Shown here: positions 33,533-42,669 of the stretch, in pieces
How the letters are laid out: every line of letters starts with the position of its first letter
Position numbering within the stretch: the stretch's first letter is position 1
The notes under the pieces: model-generated
Database searches by the model: none
Told to the model about the DNA's origin: nothing
Seen by the model: the letters and a program-made list of their open reading frames with translations, nothing else
Translations under genes and position numbers: made by a program
Source: Natronorubrum texcoconense
GTDB lineage: Archaea; Halobacteriota; Halobacteria; Halobacteriales; Natrialbaceae
Assembly: GCF_900100335.1 (NCBI RefSeq)
Contig: NZ_FNFE01000006.1
Coordinates: 1-64,000 of the forward strand
Length of the DNA stretch: 64,000 nt
Reading direction: 5' to 3'

Positions 33533-33772
33533 TCAGGACGTTTCAGTCGCCGCTTCGGGCGAATTACTCGTCGGTTCGGGCATCGGGTATGCGGTATCCG
33601 CCCAAGACAGTCCGAGATACCTGATCCCGTACGAGAGCGTGATCCCCGCGATCATCACCACACCGAACGACAGCGCGGTCGCAGTTGCGGTCGACGGTGC
33701 GAGGAGGATCGTCACGACGGCTGCAGCAACGACCGATCCTCCGAGCGCGAATCGTCTGGGTGGTGAGGTCAT
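33533..33772 (-). CDS. Small membrane protein (79 aa)
   Basis: 79 residues: Arg-containing start MTSPPRRFALGG, two membrane helices (about 11-30 VVAAAVVTILLAP and 36-58 ALSFGVVMIAGITLSYGIRYLGL) and a polar tail rich in Pro, Thr and Glu. ATG at 33772. It sits directly ahead of the 52-residue membrane protein gene. Function unknown. Confidence 0.6.
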   Translation of the reverse strand: MTSPPRRFALGGSVVAAAVVTILLAPSTATATALSFGVVMIAGITLSYGIRYLGLSWADTAYPMPEPTSNSPEAATETS

Positions 33773-34034
33773 TGCGGTTCGTATTCTACACCGGATACTA
33801 ACGCCAACACGCGGTCCGTTGACAGTCATTTTCCCGGACTGGATCGAGCGCGATCCTTCCACTGAGCTCCGACAGTACCCGATCGACGGTGGTAGTTCGA
33901 CACGCGCCTCTCACAGAAATAGCTGATTCGTAACTGAACCCACGGCCATCGTACGAGTGATCGGACTCTCCACAGTACGACGATACGACGCTGATTTTAC
34001 CGGCGTGAAGAGAGACATGTACCTATAGCCGTTC

Positions 34035-34059
34035 GAAAAACGCCGGCCGGAGCCGGCGT
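34035..34059 (-). terminator. Intrinsic-terminator-like hairpin
   Basis: ACGCCGGC (34040-34047), loop CGGA, GCCGGCGT (34052-34059): a perfect 8-bp GC stem. On the minus strand it is followed directly by TTTTT (34036-34040), the form of an intrinsic terminator. No gene is recognised immediately upstream on that strand, so what it would terminate is unclear. Confidence 0.4.
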
Positions 34060-34395
34060 CACCGTACCCCATCCGCCGTGGTGTGTCAGTGGACAGGCCG
34101 ATCGAAGATCGGCTGTCGATCGTCTCGAGCGACAGGATCTCGATCACTGGCGAGGTCCGGCCGTCTCGAGTGGCCGGGTACCATCGGCAACGACAGTAGT
34201 CCTCCCCTCGCCGGATGGATATTCGACCATCGTCGATTAAAACTACTGGCCGCCCGGCACTGGACACGATCGGTCGCCATCGCACTGCCGTTTACAACCA
34301 TTCCCGTCGAACGCGCCGACTACCGACTGTTCGAGCGAGTTGTGACTCTATTGAGTCCCGCACGAGGCAACTAATTCTTTCGCGAGTGCTTCGCT

Positions 34396-34403
34396 AGTTT
34401 TAT
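34396..34403 (+). promoter_or_regulatory. TATA box of the first HalOD1 gene
   Basis: AGTTTTAT lies about 30 nt before the ATG at 34429. It overlaps an earlier in-frame ATG (34402), which therefore would not be in the transcript; this decides the start. Confidence 0.45.
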
Positions 34404-34428
34404 GCGACACACCATAGCATGGCGTGGT

Positions 34429-34719
34429 ATGGGGACGGGGGTCCCACCGAGCCACAAAGTACTGGCGCAGATCGCATCGTCCGAGGGCGTTTCACCGACG
34501 GACCTCGAGCCACCGCTTCACGACGTCATCGATCCGGAGGCGCTCGACCGGCTGGTCGACTCGTGCGGACGCGCCTCGAGTGACCGCGTCGTGACGATCG
34601 AGTTTCCCTACCGCGGGTACACGGTTCGGGTCGACAGCACGGGCGCCGTCGATCTGACCGTGGGAGATCACCTCCCGGATTCGACCGGCGATTCGACGGA
34701 GGAGTCCCACGGCGACTGA
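34429..34719 (+). CDS. HalOD1 output-domain protein
   Basis: 96 residues, essentially one HalOD1 domain, a haloarchaeal module thought to act as an output or sensor part of regulatory proteins. Visible: SHKVLAQIASSEGVSPTDLEPPLHDVIDPEALDRLV (as KVLAQIASSEGVSPTDLEPP plus HDVIDPEALDRLV) and VTIEFPYRGYTVRVDSTGAV. Convergent with a second HalOD1 gene ~240 bp away. Start chosen from the TATA position. Confidence 0.85.
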   Translation: MGTGVPPSHKVLAQIASSEGVSPTDLEPPLHDVIDPEALDRLVDSCGRASSDRVVTIEFPYRGYTVRVDSTGAVDLTVGDHLPDSTGDSTEESHGD

Positions 34720-34962
34720 TATCGACCATTGTGAGCTGCCGCCGGTTCGACCGTCGTGAGCCGCGCCGACGCGGTGAGCGATGTGTCGAACGCTGGAATA
34801 GCGAGATGGCTGCTCGCGATGACGGTTGCAGCGGTGGTACTTTCGATGCCCCGGACGGCGACGCTCCTGACGATTGATCCGAGAAAAACCGACGGAACGG
34901 AAGTCGAGAGCAGAGACGTTCGGTTCCGGCCCGCGAGTCGAAGCGTCGTGACGTCGAGCGAG

Positions 34963-35262
34963 TTACGCCGTTTCGACCAGAATTTCGCCGTCGGCACCGA
35001 CGGTTACGAGACAGTCGTTGTACTCGAACGTTACCGAGCCGCCGGATCGGAGTCCGTCTGCCCGCGGTTCGAACAGCCGTTCGAGTGCGTCGGCGTTGAT
35101 CGTATAGTGAAGTGGCTCGAGTTCGGTTACGTCGTCGTTACAGAACGTCGCAACCGCGTCGACGACGGCGACGCTCAGTGGTTCGTTATCGAGTCTATCG
35201 TACTGCACAGCGTACTGTTCCTCCGTTAGAACGGACGGTGATTGTGAAGTCATCTCGGTCAT
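34963..35262 (-). CDS. HalOD1 output-domain protein
   Basis: 99 residues: short N-terminal extension, then a HalOD1 domain with LSVAVVDAVATFCNDDVTEL (about 29-48), LHYTINADALERLFEP and SVTFEYNDCLVTVGADGEI. It shares the domain with the gene at 34429 but only weak sequence identity, so the pair is not a recent duplication. Between them (34720-34962) I see nothing coding. Start at ATG 35262; 35250 is possible. Confidence 0.85.
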   Translation of the reverse strand: MTEMTSQSPSVLTEEQYAVQYDRLDNEPLSVAVVDAVATFCNDDVTELEPLHYTINADALERLFEPRADGLRSGGSVTFEYNDCLVTVGADGEILVETA

Positions 35263-35378
35263 AGAGTTCTGCGCACCCCCAGTGCGGTCTGTGGGAAGAC
35301 ATCTTTCCGTTCACGAGTTGCACTGAAGAGCCTGACCGTTAACTGTGTAGCCCACCCTCTCAGAGAGGGGTTAAGCAA

Positions 35379-38300
35379 TTAACCCTCCGACAACGCCTCG
35401 TCGAAGAGCGTCCTGAAGAGCTTCTGCTCGACGGCCCTCACGTGCTTGTGGAAAGCCGGCGAGGAGATGTCGAGCGAGTCCGCGATCTCTTCGCCGTTCG
35501 TTTGCCGAGGCCATTCGAAGAACCCGCCGTGGTACGCCGTCTGGACGACTTCCCGCTGCCGATCGGTGAGTTGCTCGAGCAGCGAGTTGCGCGCGCTGGC
35601 GTCGATGGTCGACCGGTCGGCGGTCGCCTGTTCGCGGCGCGCGATCATCGAGACCGAAAAGCCGCGGCGGTTGAGCCCCGATAGGAGGTCCCTGATTTCG
35701 ATCGATTCTGGAACGTCGACGATGGCTCTGGTGGTCGACTCGTCGGTGACGAACGACCGGAGCGTTCCACCGTGAGAGTCGACGACGGTGCCGAAAAACG
35801 GCTCCGTACACTGAAGCTGTAACAGCGTCTCGTCCTCGGTTTCGGCGATGACCGTGACGCCGTGGATTCCGCCGATATCGGCGAGGTCGGTCGTCTGCTC
35901 GGCCGTGACCGGCGCGTCTGCCACGGCGAAGACGGTCGGCGGTCCGTCCTCCCGTATCGTCGCACCTTCGAACGTCACGCGCGTTCCCAGCCGACTGGCG
36001 AGCCGACAGAGCAACGACTCGTCGGTGAGTTCGAGTTCGAGTTCGGCGGTCGCAACGTCGTCGTCGCGCAGTGCAACCTTGCGCTTGACCGCGTCGATCG
36101 CGTACCCGATCGGTTCGCCGAGTTCGGCGAGCGTCTCGCGAAGGGGTTCGTCGAACGCGTCGCGGTCGTCGCCGTAGATCGACAGCACGCCGTAGAGGAA
36201 TCCGTCGTAGACGAGCGGCACGGCGTAGACCGACTGGTAGTTTCGCGAGAGGGCTTCGACCCGCCACGTTCCGTCTCGGATCGAATCGGCGGCGTTTTCG
36301 ACGTACGTCGGCTCCCGCGTCCGTGCCGACCGCCCCGTCGGCTCGGCCGCGGAGTCGTCGACGGTCGTCACCGAGACCGCGTCGAGGTACTCCCGTTCAC
36401 GTCCGGCGCTGGCCTGCGTCTCGAGTCGATTGCCGCTCGGGTCGGGTTCGCCGATCCAGGCGAACGAGCAGGCCTCGAGATCCGCGAGGCGGTCACAGAT
36501 CCCCCGTTCGATCTCGGCTCGAGAGTCGGCCATCAGGAGCAACTGCTCGATGTCCTGGCGGACCCGACTGGCGGCGTTCAACCGCTCGAGGTGGATGTTC
36601 TGTTGCTGGAGTTCCCGCTCGCGACCGTGGAGTCGACGCGTCCGGGAGATCCGGTCGAGGGCGGCCTCGGCCGTCGTCGCGAACAGTTGGGCGAGTTCGA
36701 ACGTGTCGTCGTCGTACTGCGCCGGTTCGGGATCGAGAGCGACGAGTGTTCCGTGTTCGCCGATCGGAACGTAGAGGCCACTGCGAGCGGTGACGGCCGC
36801 CTCGCAGCATCGATCCGCTTCCGGCGTGTCGTGAAGGCGTGAAGGGGCCCCGTTGACGAACGTTTGCCAGACGGAGCTCTGGTCGGGGCTGACGCGAGGT
36901 GGCCGACCGAAGGTCGACTCGAACTGTTGGGAGTAGGCGGCCGGCAGGAGTTCGTTGTGCTGGTCGTCGAACCGGTAGACGACGCTCTCGAGGTCGAGGA
37001 CGTCCGCCGCGACGTCGACGATGTACTCGCAGGCGGCCTGTTTGGATTCGACGGTCAGCAGGTGACTCGTCGCCTCGTGCAGGGCGTTCAGTGCCTCCTG
37101 ATACTGAGCGCGCTCGGTGACGTCGGCGGCGATGGCGATGACGCGATCGGTCGACCCATCGTCGACGATCGGCCGGTACCACGATTCGAAGACTCGATCC
37201 TTGACTCGGACCGAAGAGTGGGCCGCCTCCCCGTCCAACGCTGCCGTGGCGTCGTCGAGAATTTGGGAGTGACCCTCGAAGACGTCGAACAGCGACTCGC
37301 CGACGATATCGTCCGACCGGCGATCGAATCGCTCGAGGGCGCGCCCCTCGGCGAGCGTGATCGTCCCGTCGGCGTCGAGCACCAAGAGCACGACTGGAAC
37401 GTTCTGGACGAGCGTTTCCAGTCGCTCCGTTCGCTCCCGAAGCTCAGACTCGCGTTCGATCCGGTCAGTGACGTCCGTGAAGTAGATCGAGATACCGGAC
37501 GGGGAAGGGAACAGCCGCACGTTGTACCAGCAGTCGGTGGGTTCGTAGTACCGTTCGAAGGAGACGGGTTCTTGCGTCTCCATCGCTTCGATCGCCGACG
37601 TCTGAAAGGTGGTATCCCGAAGCTCCGGGAACTGATCGTGTATCTTTCGGCCGAGGATCTCCCCCGGATCGGTGTCGAGCAAGGTCGCCGCTCGCTCGTT
37701 GACGTACGTAAATCGCCAGTCGGAATCGAGCGCACAGAACGCGTCCGTCACGCGCTCGAGCGCGTCGTCCAGTTCCTGTTCGACCTGCTGGTGCTCCGTG
37801 ATGTCCCGTATCGAGGCGACGATTCCGCCGATGTCGTCGTCCGCGAGCCGGTTCGTGAGATCGGCCTCGTGGACGTACCAGGAGCCGTCGACGTGCTGAC
37901 ACCGGTAGGTGATCGAGACCGACGTCCCCGGTGCCTGTTCACGGAGCTCCTCGAACGCGGTGCGAACCGTCGAGGTGTCCTCGGGGTGGACGGTCTCGGT
38001 CACGTGATTGCCGACTAGCGATTCGGGATCGTAGCCACCGACTGCTTCGACCGATGGGCCGACGTAGGTGATGGTCCCGTCGGCCTCGGTGACGACTACT
38101 AGATCCGACGACTGCTCGAGCAACGCCTGATACCACGTTTCTTGCCGCGAGGCCGTTCGACGGACGGCGGCGAGTTCGGCTGCCTGCCGAAGCCGATGGC
38201 CGAGAAGGGCGGGCTCGCACTCGGGATCGTCGGCCCGCTGCTTGACGATCACGTCGGTCGCACCGTCGGACCGAAACCGTTCGATCGACTCACACGCCGC

Positions 38301-38546
38301 TGCATCGATGGCGTAGACGACCGGATGCGTCTCGCCGAGCGACGTGAGAACCGCGTCGTCGTCCGTGAGGACACAGTCCACAGCGTCCAATCGCGCTGCG
38401 TCGAGTTCGGAGACGGCTTCGACCGGTCCGTCGACGGCGAGATCGCCGTCTTCCAGCCCGCTCGTCGACGTCTGCAGCCACGGCGACGAGCCGACTGCAA
38501 GCACTCGGACCTGAACCGCCTCAGGGACCTCGAGACCGCGAGTCAT
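35379..38546 (-). CDS. PAS/GAF sensor with bacterioopsin-activator output and HTH-10
   Basis: 1055 residues, cytosolic. Order: degenerate receiver-like region (1-115), PAS at about 140-255 (SSDLVVVTEADGTITYVGPS), PAS at about 262-370 (DAFCALDSDWRFTYVNERA), PAS at about 378-480 (VPVVLLVLDADGTITLAEGR), GAF at about 490-640, GAF at about 655-820, bacterioopsin-activator domain at about 830-985, and a Bat-type HTH-10 at about 990-1050 (LTDRQREVVQTAYHGGFFEW). No kinase domain, so signals pass straight to DNA binding. Ligands for the PAS and GAF domains are unknown; redox, light or oxygen are typical for the class. ATG at 38546. Confidence 0.9.
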   Translation of the reverse strand: MTRGLEVPEAVQVRVLAVGSSPWLQTSTSGLEDGDLAVDGPVEAVSELDAARLDAVDCVLTDDDAVLTSLGETHPVVYAIDAAACESIERFRSDGATDVIVKQRADDPECEPALLGHRLRQAAELAAVRRTASRQETWYQALLEQSSDLVVVTEADGTITYVGPSVEAVGGYDPESLVGNHVTETVHPEDTSTVRTAFEELREQAPGTSVSITYRCQHVDGSWYVHEADLTNRLADDDIGGIVASIRDITEHQQVEQELDDALERVTDAFCALDSDWRFTYVNERAATLLDTDPGEILGRKIHDQFPELRDTTFQTSAIEAMETQEPVSFERYYEPTDCWYNVRLFPSPSGISIYFTDVTDRIERESELRERTERLETLVQNVPVVLLVLDADGTITLAEGRALERFDRRSDDIVGESLFDVFEGHSQILDDATAALDGEAAHSSVRVKDRVFESWYRPIVDDGSTDRVIAIAADVTERAQYQEALNALHEATSHLLTVESKQAACEYIVDVAADVLDLESVVYRFDDQHNELLPAAYSQQFESTFGRPPRVSPDQSSVWQTFVNGAPSRLHDTPEADRCCEAAVTARSGLYVPIGEHGTLVALDPEPAQYDDDTFELAQLFATTAEAALDRISRTRRLHGRERELQQQNIHLERLNAASRVRQDIEQLLLMADSRAEIERGICDRLADLEACSFAWIGEPDPSGNRLETQASAGREREYLDAVSVTTVDDSAAEPTGRSARTREPTYVENAADSIRDGTWRVEALSRNYQSVYAVPLVYDGFLYGVLSIYGDDRDAFDEPLRETLAELGEPIGYAIDAVKRKVALRDDDVATAELELELTDESLLCRLASRLGTRVTFEGATIREDGPPTVFAVADAPVTAEQTTDLADIGGIHGVTVIAETEDETLLQLQCTEPFFGTVVDSHGGTLRSFVTDESTTRAIVDVPESIEIRDLLSGLNRRGFSVSMIARREQATADRSTIDASARNSLLEQLTDRQREVVQTAYHGGFFEWPRQTNGEEIADSLDISSPAFHKHVRAVEQKLFRTLFDEALSEG

Positions 38547-38659
38547 ATCTCCGATGGAACCGGCGCGCGTAAAAAGGTCGTGTTACCCGAGACTGGATAC
38601 GTTCGCCGAGGCTCACTCGAGTGCCTCGAGCACGATGACCGACTCGGAGCCCTCACGAC

Positions 38660-40333
38660 TCAGAAGCCGATCGCGATGCCGTCTTTTCGGGGTTCGGTCG
38701 CGCCGGAGAGCGTCCCGTTGCGGTTGCGAACGAGCTGTGCACCCCCGAACATGACCGGGGGCAGGACGCCGACGTCGTGGCCCATCCGAGCGAGTTTGGC
38801 CGCGTTCGGGAGTCGCTCCTCGATCCCGAGCGAGCCGCTCTCCCGGTATCGCCAGCGCGGCGCGTCGAGCGCTGCTTGCGGGCTCATGCCGTAGTCGACG
38901 AGGTTCGAGAGCACCTGGACGTGGCCCTGGGGCTGCATGTAGCCGCCCATGACGCCGAAGGCCAGCCAGTCGTCCTCGTCCAGTTTCGCGATCGCCGGAA
39001 CCAGTGTGTGGAACGGCCGCTTTCCGGGCTCGAGGCGATTCGGGTGATCGGCGTCGAGCGAGAACGACGCGCCGCGGTTCTGCAGGGCGATGCCGGTGTC
39101 GCCCGCGACGAGGCCGCTACCGAAGCCGGCAAAGCGGGAGTTGATGTACGAGACCAGGTTCCCCTCCTCGTCGCCGACGGTCAACAGGACGGTGTCGGCG
39201 TCCTCGGCGTTGGCGTTCGGGACGCCGACCGCGGGATTCTGGATCGGGCTGTCACCGATCGCCGCCGCACGCTCGCGTGCGTAGGACTTCGAGGCGAGCG
39301 GCGGAACCTCCTCGAATTCGGGATCCGTGATGTAGTGGTGGCCGTCGACGAACGCGAGTTTCATCGCCTCGGTGAAGGCGTGGATCCGTTCCGGGGAGTC
39401 GTACGCGTGCTCGCCGGCACCGATCTCCTCGGCGATGTTCAGCGCCTCGAGTGCGACGAGCCCCTGATTGTTCGGCGGCAGTTCGTACACCTCGGCCCCG
39501 TTGTAGGTCGTGCTGACGGGGTCGACGAACTCGGGTTCGAAGTCGGCGAGGTCCTCGTGGGTCATGAAGCCGCCCGCGGACTGGATCTCGTCGACGATCG
39601 CGTCCGCGATATCGCCCTCGTAGACGTCGTCGGCCCCGTACTCGGCGATCCGCTGCAGGGACTCGCCCAGCCGCGGCATGGTAACCGTCTGCCCGGGATC
39701 CGGACTCTCGCCGTCGAAGAGGTACGCCTCGCGGGCGTGTTCGTCCGTAAAGAGTCGCTTCGCCCCCTCCCAGTGGTGGGCGATAACCGGCGAGACCGGA
39801 TACCCCTCCGTCGCGTAGTGGATCGCCGGCTCGAGCGCGTCGGCGAGCGAGAGTCGCCCCAGTTCCTCGACGGTGGTCTCCCAGCCACGGGCCGTACCGG
39901 GGACGGTCACCGCGTGCGGGCCGAGGAACGGCATTCCCAACTCGTCGGCGCCCGCCCCGCTGTCGACGGCGTAGCCCCGCGACTCGGGGTAGTAGCGCTC
40001 GAGGATTTCCTCGTCGGTCTCCTCGAGCGCGTTCGTCACGTTTTCGATCGTCGCGTCGGCCGGCGCGGGACCGCAGGATCGCATGGCCCCGACGTCGCCG
40101 TCGGCGGTTCGATAGAGCGCGAACACGTCGCCGCCCAGTCCCGTCGACGTCGGTTCGACGACGTTGAGCGCGGCGGCCGTCGCGACGGCCGCGTCGAAGG
40201 CGTTCCCGCCGTCGCGAAGGATCGAGAGGCCCGCCTCTGCGGCGAGTGGTTGGCTGGTCGCGACCATCCCCCGGTTTCCGTAGACCGTCGACCGCCTCGA
40301 GTCGAATCGGTCGAGATCGATAGCGTCGTTCAC
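38660..40333 (-). CDS. ggt: Gamma-glutamyltransferase family protein
   Basis: 557 residues. N-terminal nucleophile hydrolase: GMVATSQPLAAEAGLSILRDGGNAFDAAVA (as GMVATSQPLAAEAG plus ILRDGGNAFDAAVA), VEPTSTGLGGDVFALY, AVTVPGTARGWE. The autocleavage/nucleophile Thr is expected in EDADTVLLTVGDEEGNLVSY (about 379-398), followed by FGSGLVAGDTGIALQNRGA and LVPAIAKLDEDDWLAFGVMGG. Lacks a signal peptide, so it is probably cytosolic. Removes gamma-glutamyl groups from peptides (haloarchaea use gamma-glutamylcysteine as a thiol, which makes that an attractive substrate, by inference). GTG start at 40333. Confidence 0.9.
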   Translation of the reverse strand: MNDAIDLDRFDSRRSTVYGNRGMVATSQPLAAEAGLSILRDGGNAFDAAVATAAALNVVEPTSTGLGGDVFALYRTADGDVGAMRSCGPAPADATIENVTNALEETDEEILERYYPESRGYAVDSGAGADELGMPFLGPHAVTVPGTARGWETTVEELGRLSLADALEPAIHYATEGYPVSPVIAHHWEGAKRLFTDEHAREAYLFDGESPDPGQTVTMPRLGESLQRIAEYGADDVYEGDIADAIVDEIQSAGGFMTHEDLADFEPEFVDPVSTTYNGAEVYELPPNNQGLVALEALNIAEEIGAGEHAYDSPERIHAFTEAMKLAFVDGHHYITDPEFEEVPPLASKSYARERAAAIGDSPIQNPAVGVPNANAEDADTVLLTVGDEEGNLVSYINSRFAGFGSGLVAGDTGIALQNRGASFSLDADHPNRLEPGKRPFHTLVPAIAKLDEDDWLAFGVMGGYMQPQGHVQVLSNLVDYGMSPQAALDAPRWRYRESGSLGIEERLPNAAKLARMGHDVGVLPPVMFGGAQLVRNRNGTLSGATEPRKDGIAIGF

Positions 40334-40391
40334 ACCGGTTCTACGCGGGCCACCACTAAATCACGACGGAAGCGGCGGGGGCAGCCGAGAA

Positions 40392-40721
40392 TCACGACGG
40401 CAACGGACAGAGGCTCGCCGTGAACACGACCGTCTCGTCGGTCTCGTTTCGCGCGCCGTGGATTACGCCCCGTTCGTGGTGGACGACGCCGGGGGCCGAA
40501 ATCTCCTCGCTCTCGTCGCCCTGCACGACCGTCACCGTTCCCTCGAGCACGTGAAAGACGTTCGTGCTGTCGGGATGGTCGTGAGCCTCGAGTTCGGCGT
40601 CGGGACCGAGCGCGAACGCCTTGACCAGCACGTCGTCGGTGACGGCCAGTTCGGTCGTTTCGATCTCGCCTTCGCTCGGCTCGAGGGCCGAAACCGCCGT
40701 CGCGTATTCGTCGAGCGTCAT
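40392..40721 (-). CDS. Cupin-domain protein
   Basis: 109 residues, one cupin barrel. Metal-site motif 1: ELEAHDHPDSTNVFHVLEG (about 48-66, His-x-His-type ligands and Glu) and motif 2: APGVVHHERGVIHGARN (about 79-95). Two His in each motif suggest a bound divalent metal. Small-molecule binding or dioxygenase activity is possible; the substrate is unknown. ATG at 40721; 46 nt separates it from the methyltransferase on one side and 58 nt from ggt on the other, all on the minus strand. Confidence 0.88.
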   Translation of the reverse strand: MTLDEYATAVSALEPSEGEIETTELAVTDDVLVKAFALGPDAELEAHDHPDSTNVFHVLEGTVTVVQGDESEEISAPGVVHHERGVIHGARNETDETVVFTASLCPLPS

Positions 40722-40766
40722 AGTCGCTCGTTCGCGCTCCGGTCCAAAAAACGTGGCCGGTACGAG

Positions 40767-41876
40767 CTATCGACCGTCCTCGCCGAGGCCAAGCGGCGCG
40801 TGCTCGGCCCGATAGCCGTACTCGTCGCCGTCGCCGCTGTTTCCATCGTCGGTATCGGCGTCGATGGACTCGATCGCTTCGACTTCGCGCAGTCGAATTC
40901 CGCGCTCCATCTTGGTGACGACCGGCGTGTCGTAGTAGTCGGCCTCGTACTCGAATCCCTTCCCGTCCTCGCGACGGCTCGCGACGAACTCGCGGTGGCG
41001 CTCGAGGCGCGCCCGACCGACCGACCGAGACAGCGCCGGCACGTCGGGCACGCGGTCGTCGAACCGTTCGACGAAGGCCGCCTCGAGCTCCGAGCCGAGC
41101 GAGTTGCGGCCGGCACACATGGCCGCGAGCGTCGTGGTTCCCGTCCCCCAGAACGGATCGAGGACGGTGTCGCCGTAGGCCGAGTACATGCAGATCAGAC
41201 GATAGGGAATCTCGAGCGGATAGGCGGCCGACCGATCGCGGAGGTCCGCTTCCCCGTCGCCGCCGTCGAGAGCCTGCAGTTCGCCCTGGACGTCGGTCCA
41301 GACGTCAGTGAACCAGCGGTTGCGCTCCTCCCAGAAGTAGGCGGCCTCGTAGCGCCGGTCGGCCCCCGGCTCGAAGCCGCGGCTCTCGCCGCCCTTTCGG
41401 AAGAGCAGGACGTACTCGTGTTCTAAGGTCACGTAGGCGTTCGGCGGGATCATCCCGCTGCCCATGAACTTGGCCGCGCTGTTGGCCGGCTTGCGCCAGA
41501 GCACGTCCGGCAGGGGATCGAAGCCGCGGGACTCGAACGCCTCGAGCACGCGGGCGTGGTTCGGATAGACGCGAAAGCTCCCGTCGATCGTCCGCGTCGC
41601 GTCGCCGACGTTGAGACACGCGATGCCGCCGTCGACGAGCACGCGCTCGAGTTCCGCCCAGACGCGGTCGAGCTGGGCGTGCATCGCGTCGAACGCCGCG
41701 CGGCCGTCGCCGGACTCGAGCGCGTCGCCGATCGCCGGATCGAGCGCCGTAAACAGCTCGTCCCACATCTCGATCATGGGGTACGGCGGGGACGTGACGA
41801 CGAGTTCGACGGAGTCGTCGTCGATCGCGGCGAGGTCTCGAGAGTCACCGACGAAGACGCGGTGGGTCGTCTCCAT
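40767..41876 (-). CDS. Orphan DNA methyltransferase (cytosine-N4/adenine-N6 class)
   Basis: 369 residues. Motif IV is TSPPYP (about 27-32), the SPPY form typical of N4-cytosine enzymes; motif I is DPFWGTGTTTLAAM (about 244-257), C-terminal to it, giving the beta-class order. Between them are LVDGGIACLNVGDATR and IPYRLICMYSAYGD. No restriction endonuclease gene is adjacent, so it is an orphan. Haloarchaea widely carry an orphan CTAG m4C methylase (the Zim group), and this protein is a good candidate; that assignment is by recall, not alignment. ATG at 41876 is preferred over GTG at 41885. Confidence 0.82.
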   Translation of the reverse strand: METTHRVFVGDSRDLAAIDDDSVELVVTSPPYPMIEMWDELFTALDPAIGDALESGDGRAAFDAMHAQLDRVWAELERVLVDGGIACLNVGDATRTIDGSFRVYPNHARVLEAFESRGFDPLPDVLWRKPANSAAKFMGSGMIPPNAYVTLEHEYVLLFRKGGESRGFEPGADRRYEAAYFWEERNRWFTDVWTDVQGELQALDGGDGEADLRDRSAAYPLEIPYRLICMYSAYGDTVLDPFWGTGTTTLAAMCAGRNSLGSELEAAFVERFDDRVPDVPALSRSVGRARLERHREFVASRREDGKGFEYEADYYDTPVVTKMERGIRLREVEAIESIDADTDDGNSGDGDEYGYRAEHAPLGLGEDGR

Positions 41877-42105
41877 TGGGTTCACACTGTCGGCGTCGCC
41901 CCCTTAGCTCCTTCGTCAGCCGTCGGCCAGCTTCCGTTCGTCCCACTACGGTTAGGTAATCGTGCTCGAACGAGCATCTTCGCGTTTCGGTCGGACAGAT
42001 GGGACGAAACGCCGTTTCAGACCACCGTCGGTCGCAACCGTCTCCGCGAAAACGAACGCTTCGGCTATCGGCCGCTCGACGACACTCGGCACCGAGTTCC
42101 GCGGC

Positions 42106-42669
42106 TTACTCTTCCTCTTCTTCCTCGTCGTCAGCGTCGACCTCCATCTCGTCTTCCTCGTCGAACTCCTCCGGCTCCGCACTCGTCGCGGGTTCGAACT
42201 CCTCGATCGGCTCCCACTCGTCTTCCTCGTCGGCGGAGAGCCGACGGCGAATAAGTGCAACGCCGGCGAGGAGACCGACGACGAGCAGCATCCGCGGCAG
42301 CCGGCTCGAGCCGCTCTCGCCTTCCGCCTCGGCGTCCATCTCCGCTTCGGAGTCGTCGTCGTTCATCGTCTCTTCGGCGGTCGACGTCGTCTCCTCGACG
42401 ACGTCTTCGATGATCTCGGGTTCCTGCAGATCCTCGAGCGAGGTGTCCTCGAGTTCGGGCGACTGTCGACCTGCGAGAAAGCCGAGCGCAGCGCCGGCCC
42501 CGAAGAGGGCGCCCGCCAGCGGCAGATTCGTCTTCCCGCCCGTCGATCCGTCCGCCTCCTCGACGGCCTCGAGGATGGAATCCCGCAGGGGCGACTCCAT
42601 TCCCATTCCGACTGCTTCTCTGACGACGGTCTCGGCCAGCGTCTTGTCCTGTTGCTCGGTTTCGGGCAT
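42106..42669 (-). CDS. Acidic membrane protein of unknown function
   Basis: 187 residues. Helical N-terminus (LAETVVREAVGMGMESPLRD), a hydrophobic Gly/Ala segment (about 52-68, LAGALFGAGAALGFLAG), an acidic linker, a second membrane helix (about 124-140, MLLVVGLLAGVALIRRRL), and a C-terminal tail ending in a run of Asp/Glu. Likely membrane-associated; no family recognised with certainty. ATG at 42669. Confidence 0.62.
   Translation of the reverse strand: MPETEQQDKTLAETVVREAVGMGMESPLRDSILEAVEEADGSTGGKTNLPLAGALFGAGAALGFLAGRQSPELEDTSLEDLQEPEIIEDVVEETTSTAEETMNDDDSEAEMDAEAEGESGSSRLPRMLLVVGLLAGVALIRRRLSADEEDEWEPIEEFEPATSAEPEEFDEEDEMEVDADDEEEEEE

Larger units (their letters stand above)
33773..34428. 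other. Intergenic stretch without a convincing gene
   Basis: About 650 bases. Open frames on both strands have no family resemblance and poor composition. The only structure I support is the hairpin at 34040-34059. The right end holds the TATA box of the HalOD1 gene. Confidence 0.45.

Noticed and set aside
33911-34285. Minus-strand open frame ending beyond the terminator-like hairpin
   Set aside because: No family resemblance, poor codon pattern, and it reads through the hairpin; not supported as a gene.
34756-35229. Plus-strand frame with a hydrophobic stretch opposite the second HalOD1 gene
   Set aside because: Its first part has a membrane-like segment, but most of it is antisense to a clear HalOD1 gene and it has no homologous pattern.
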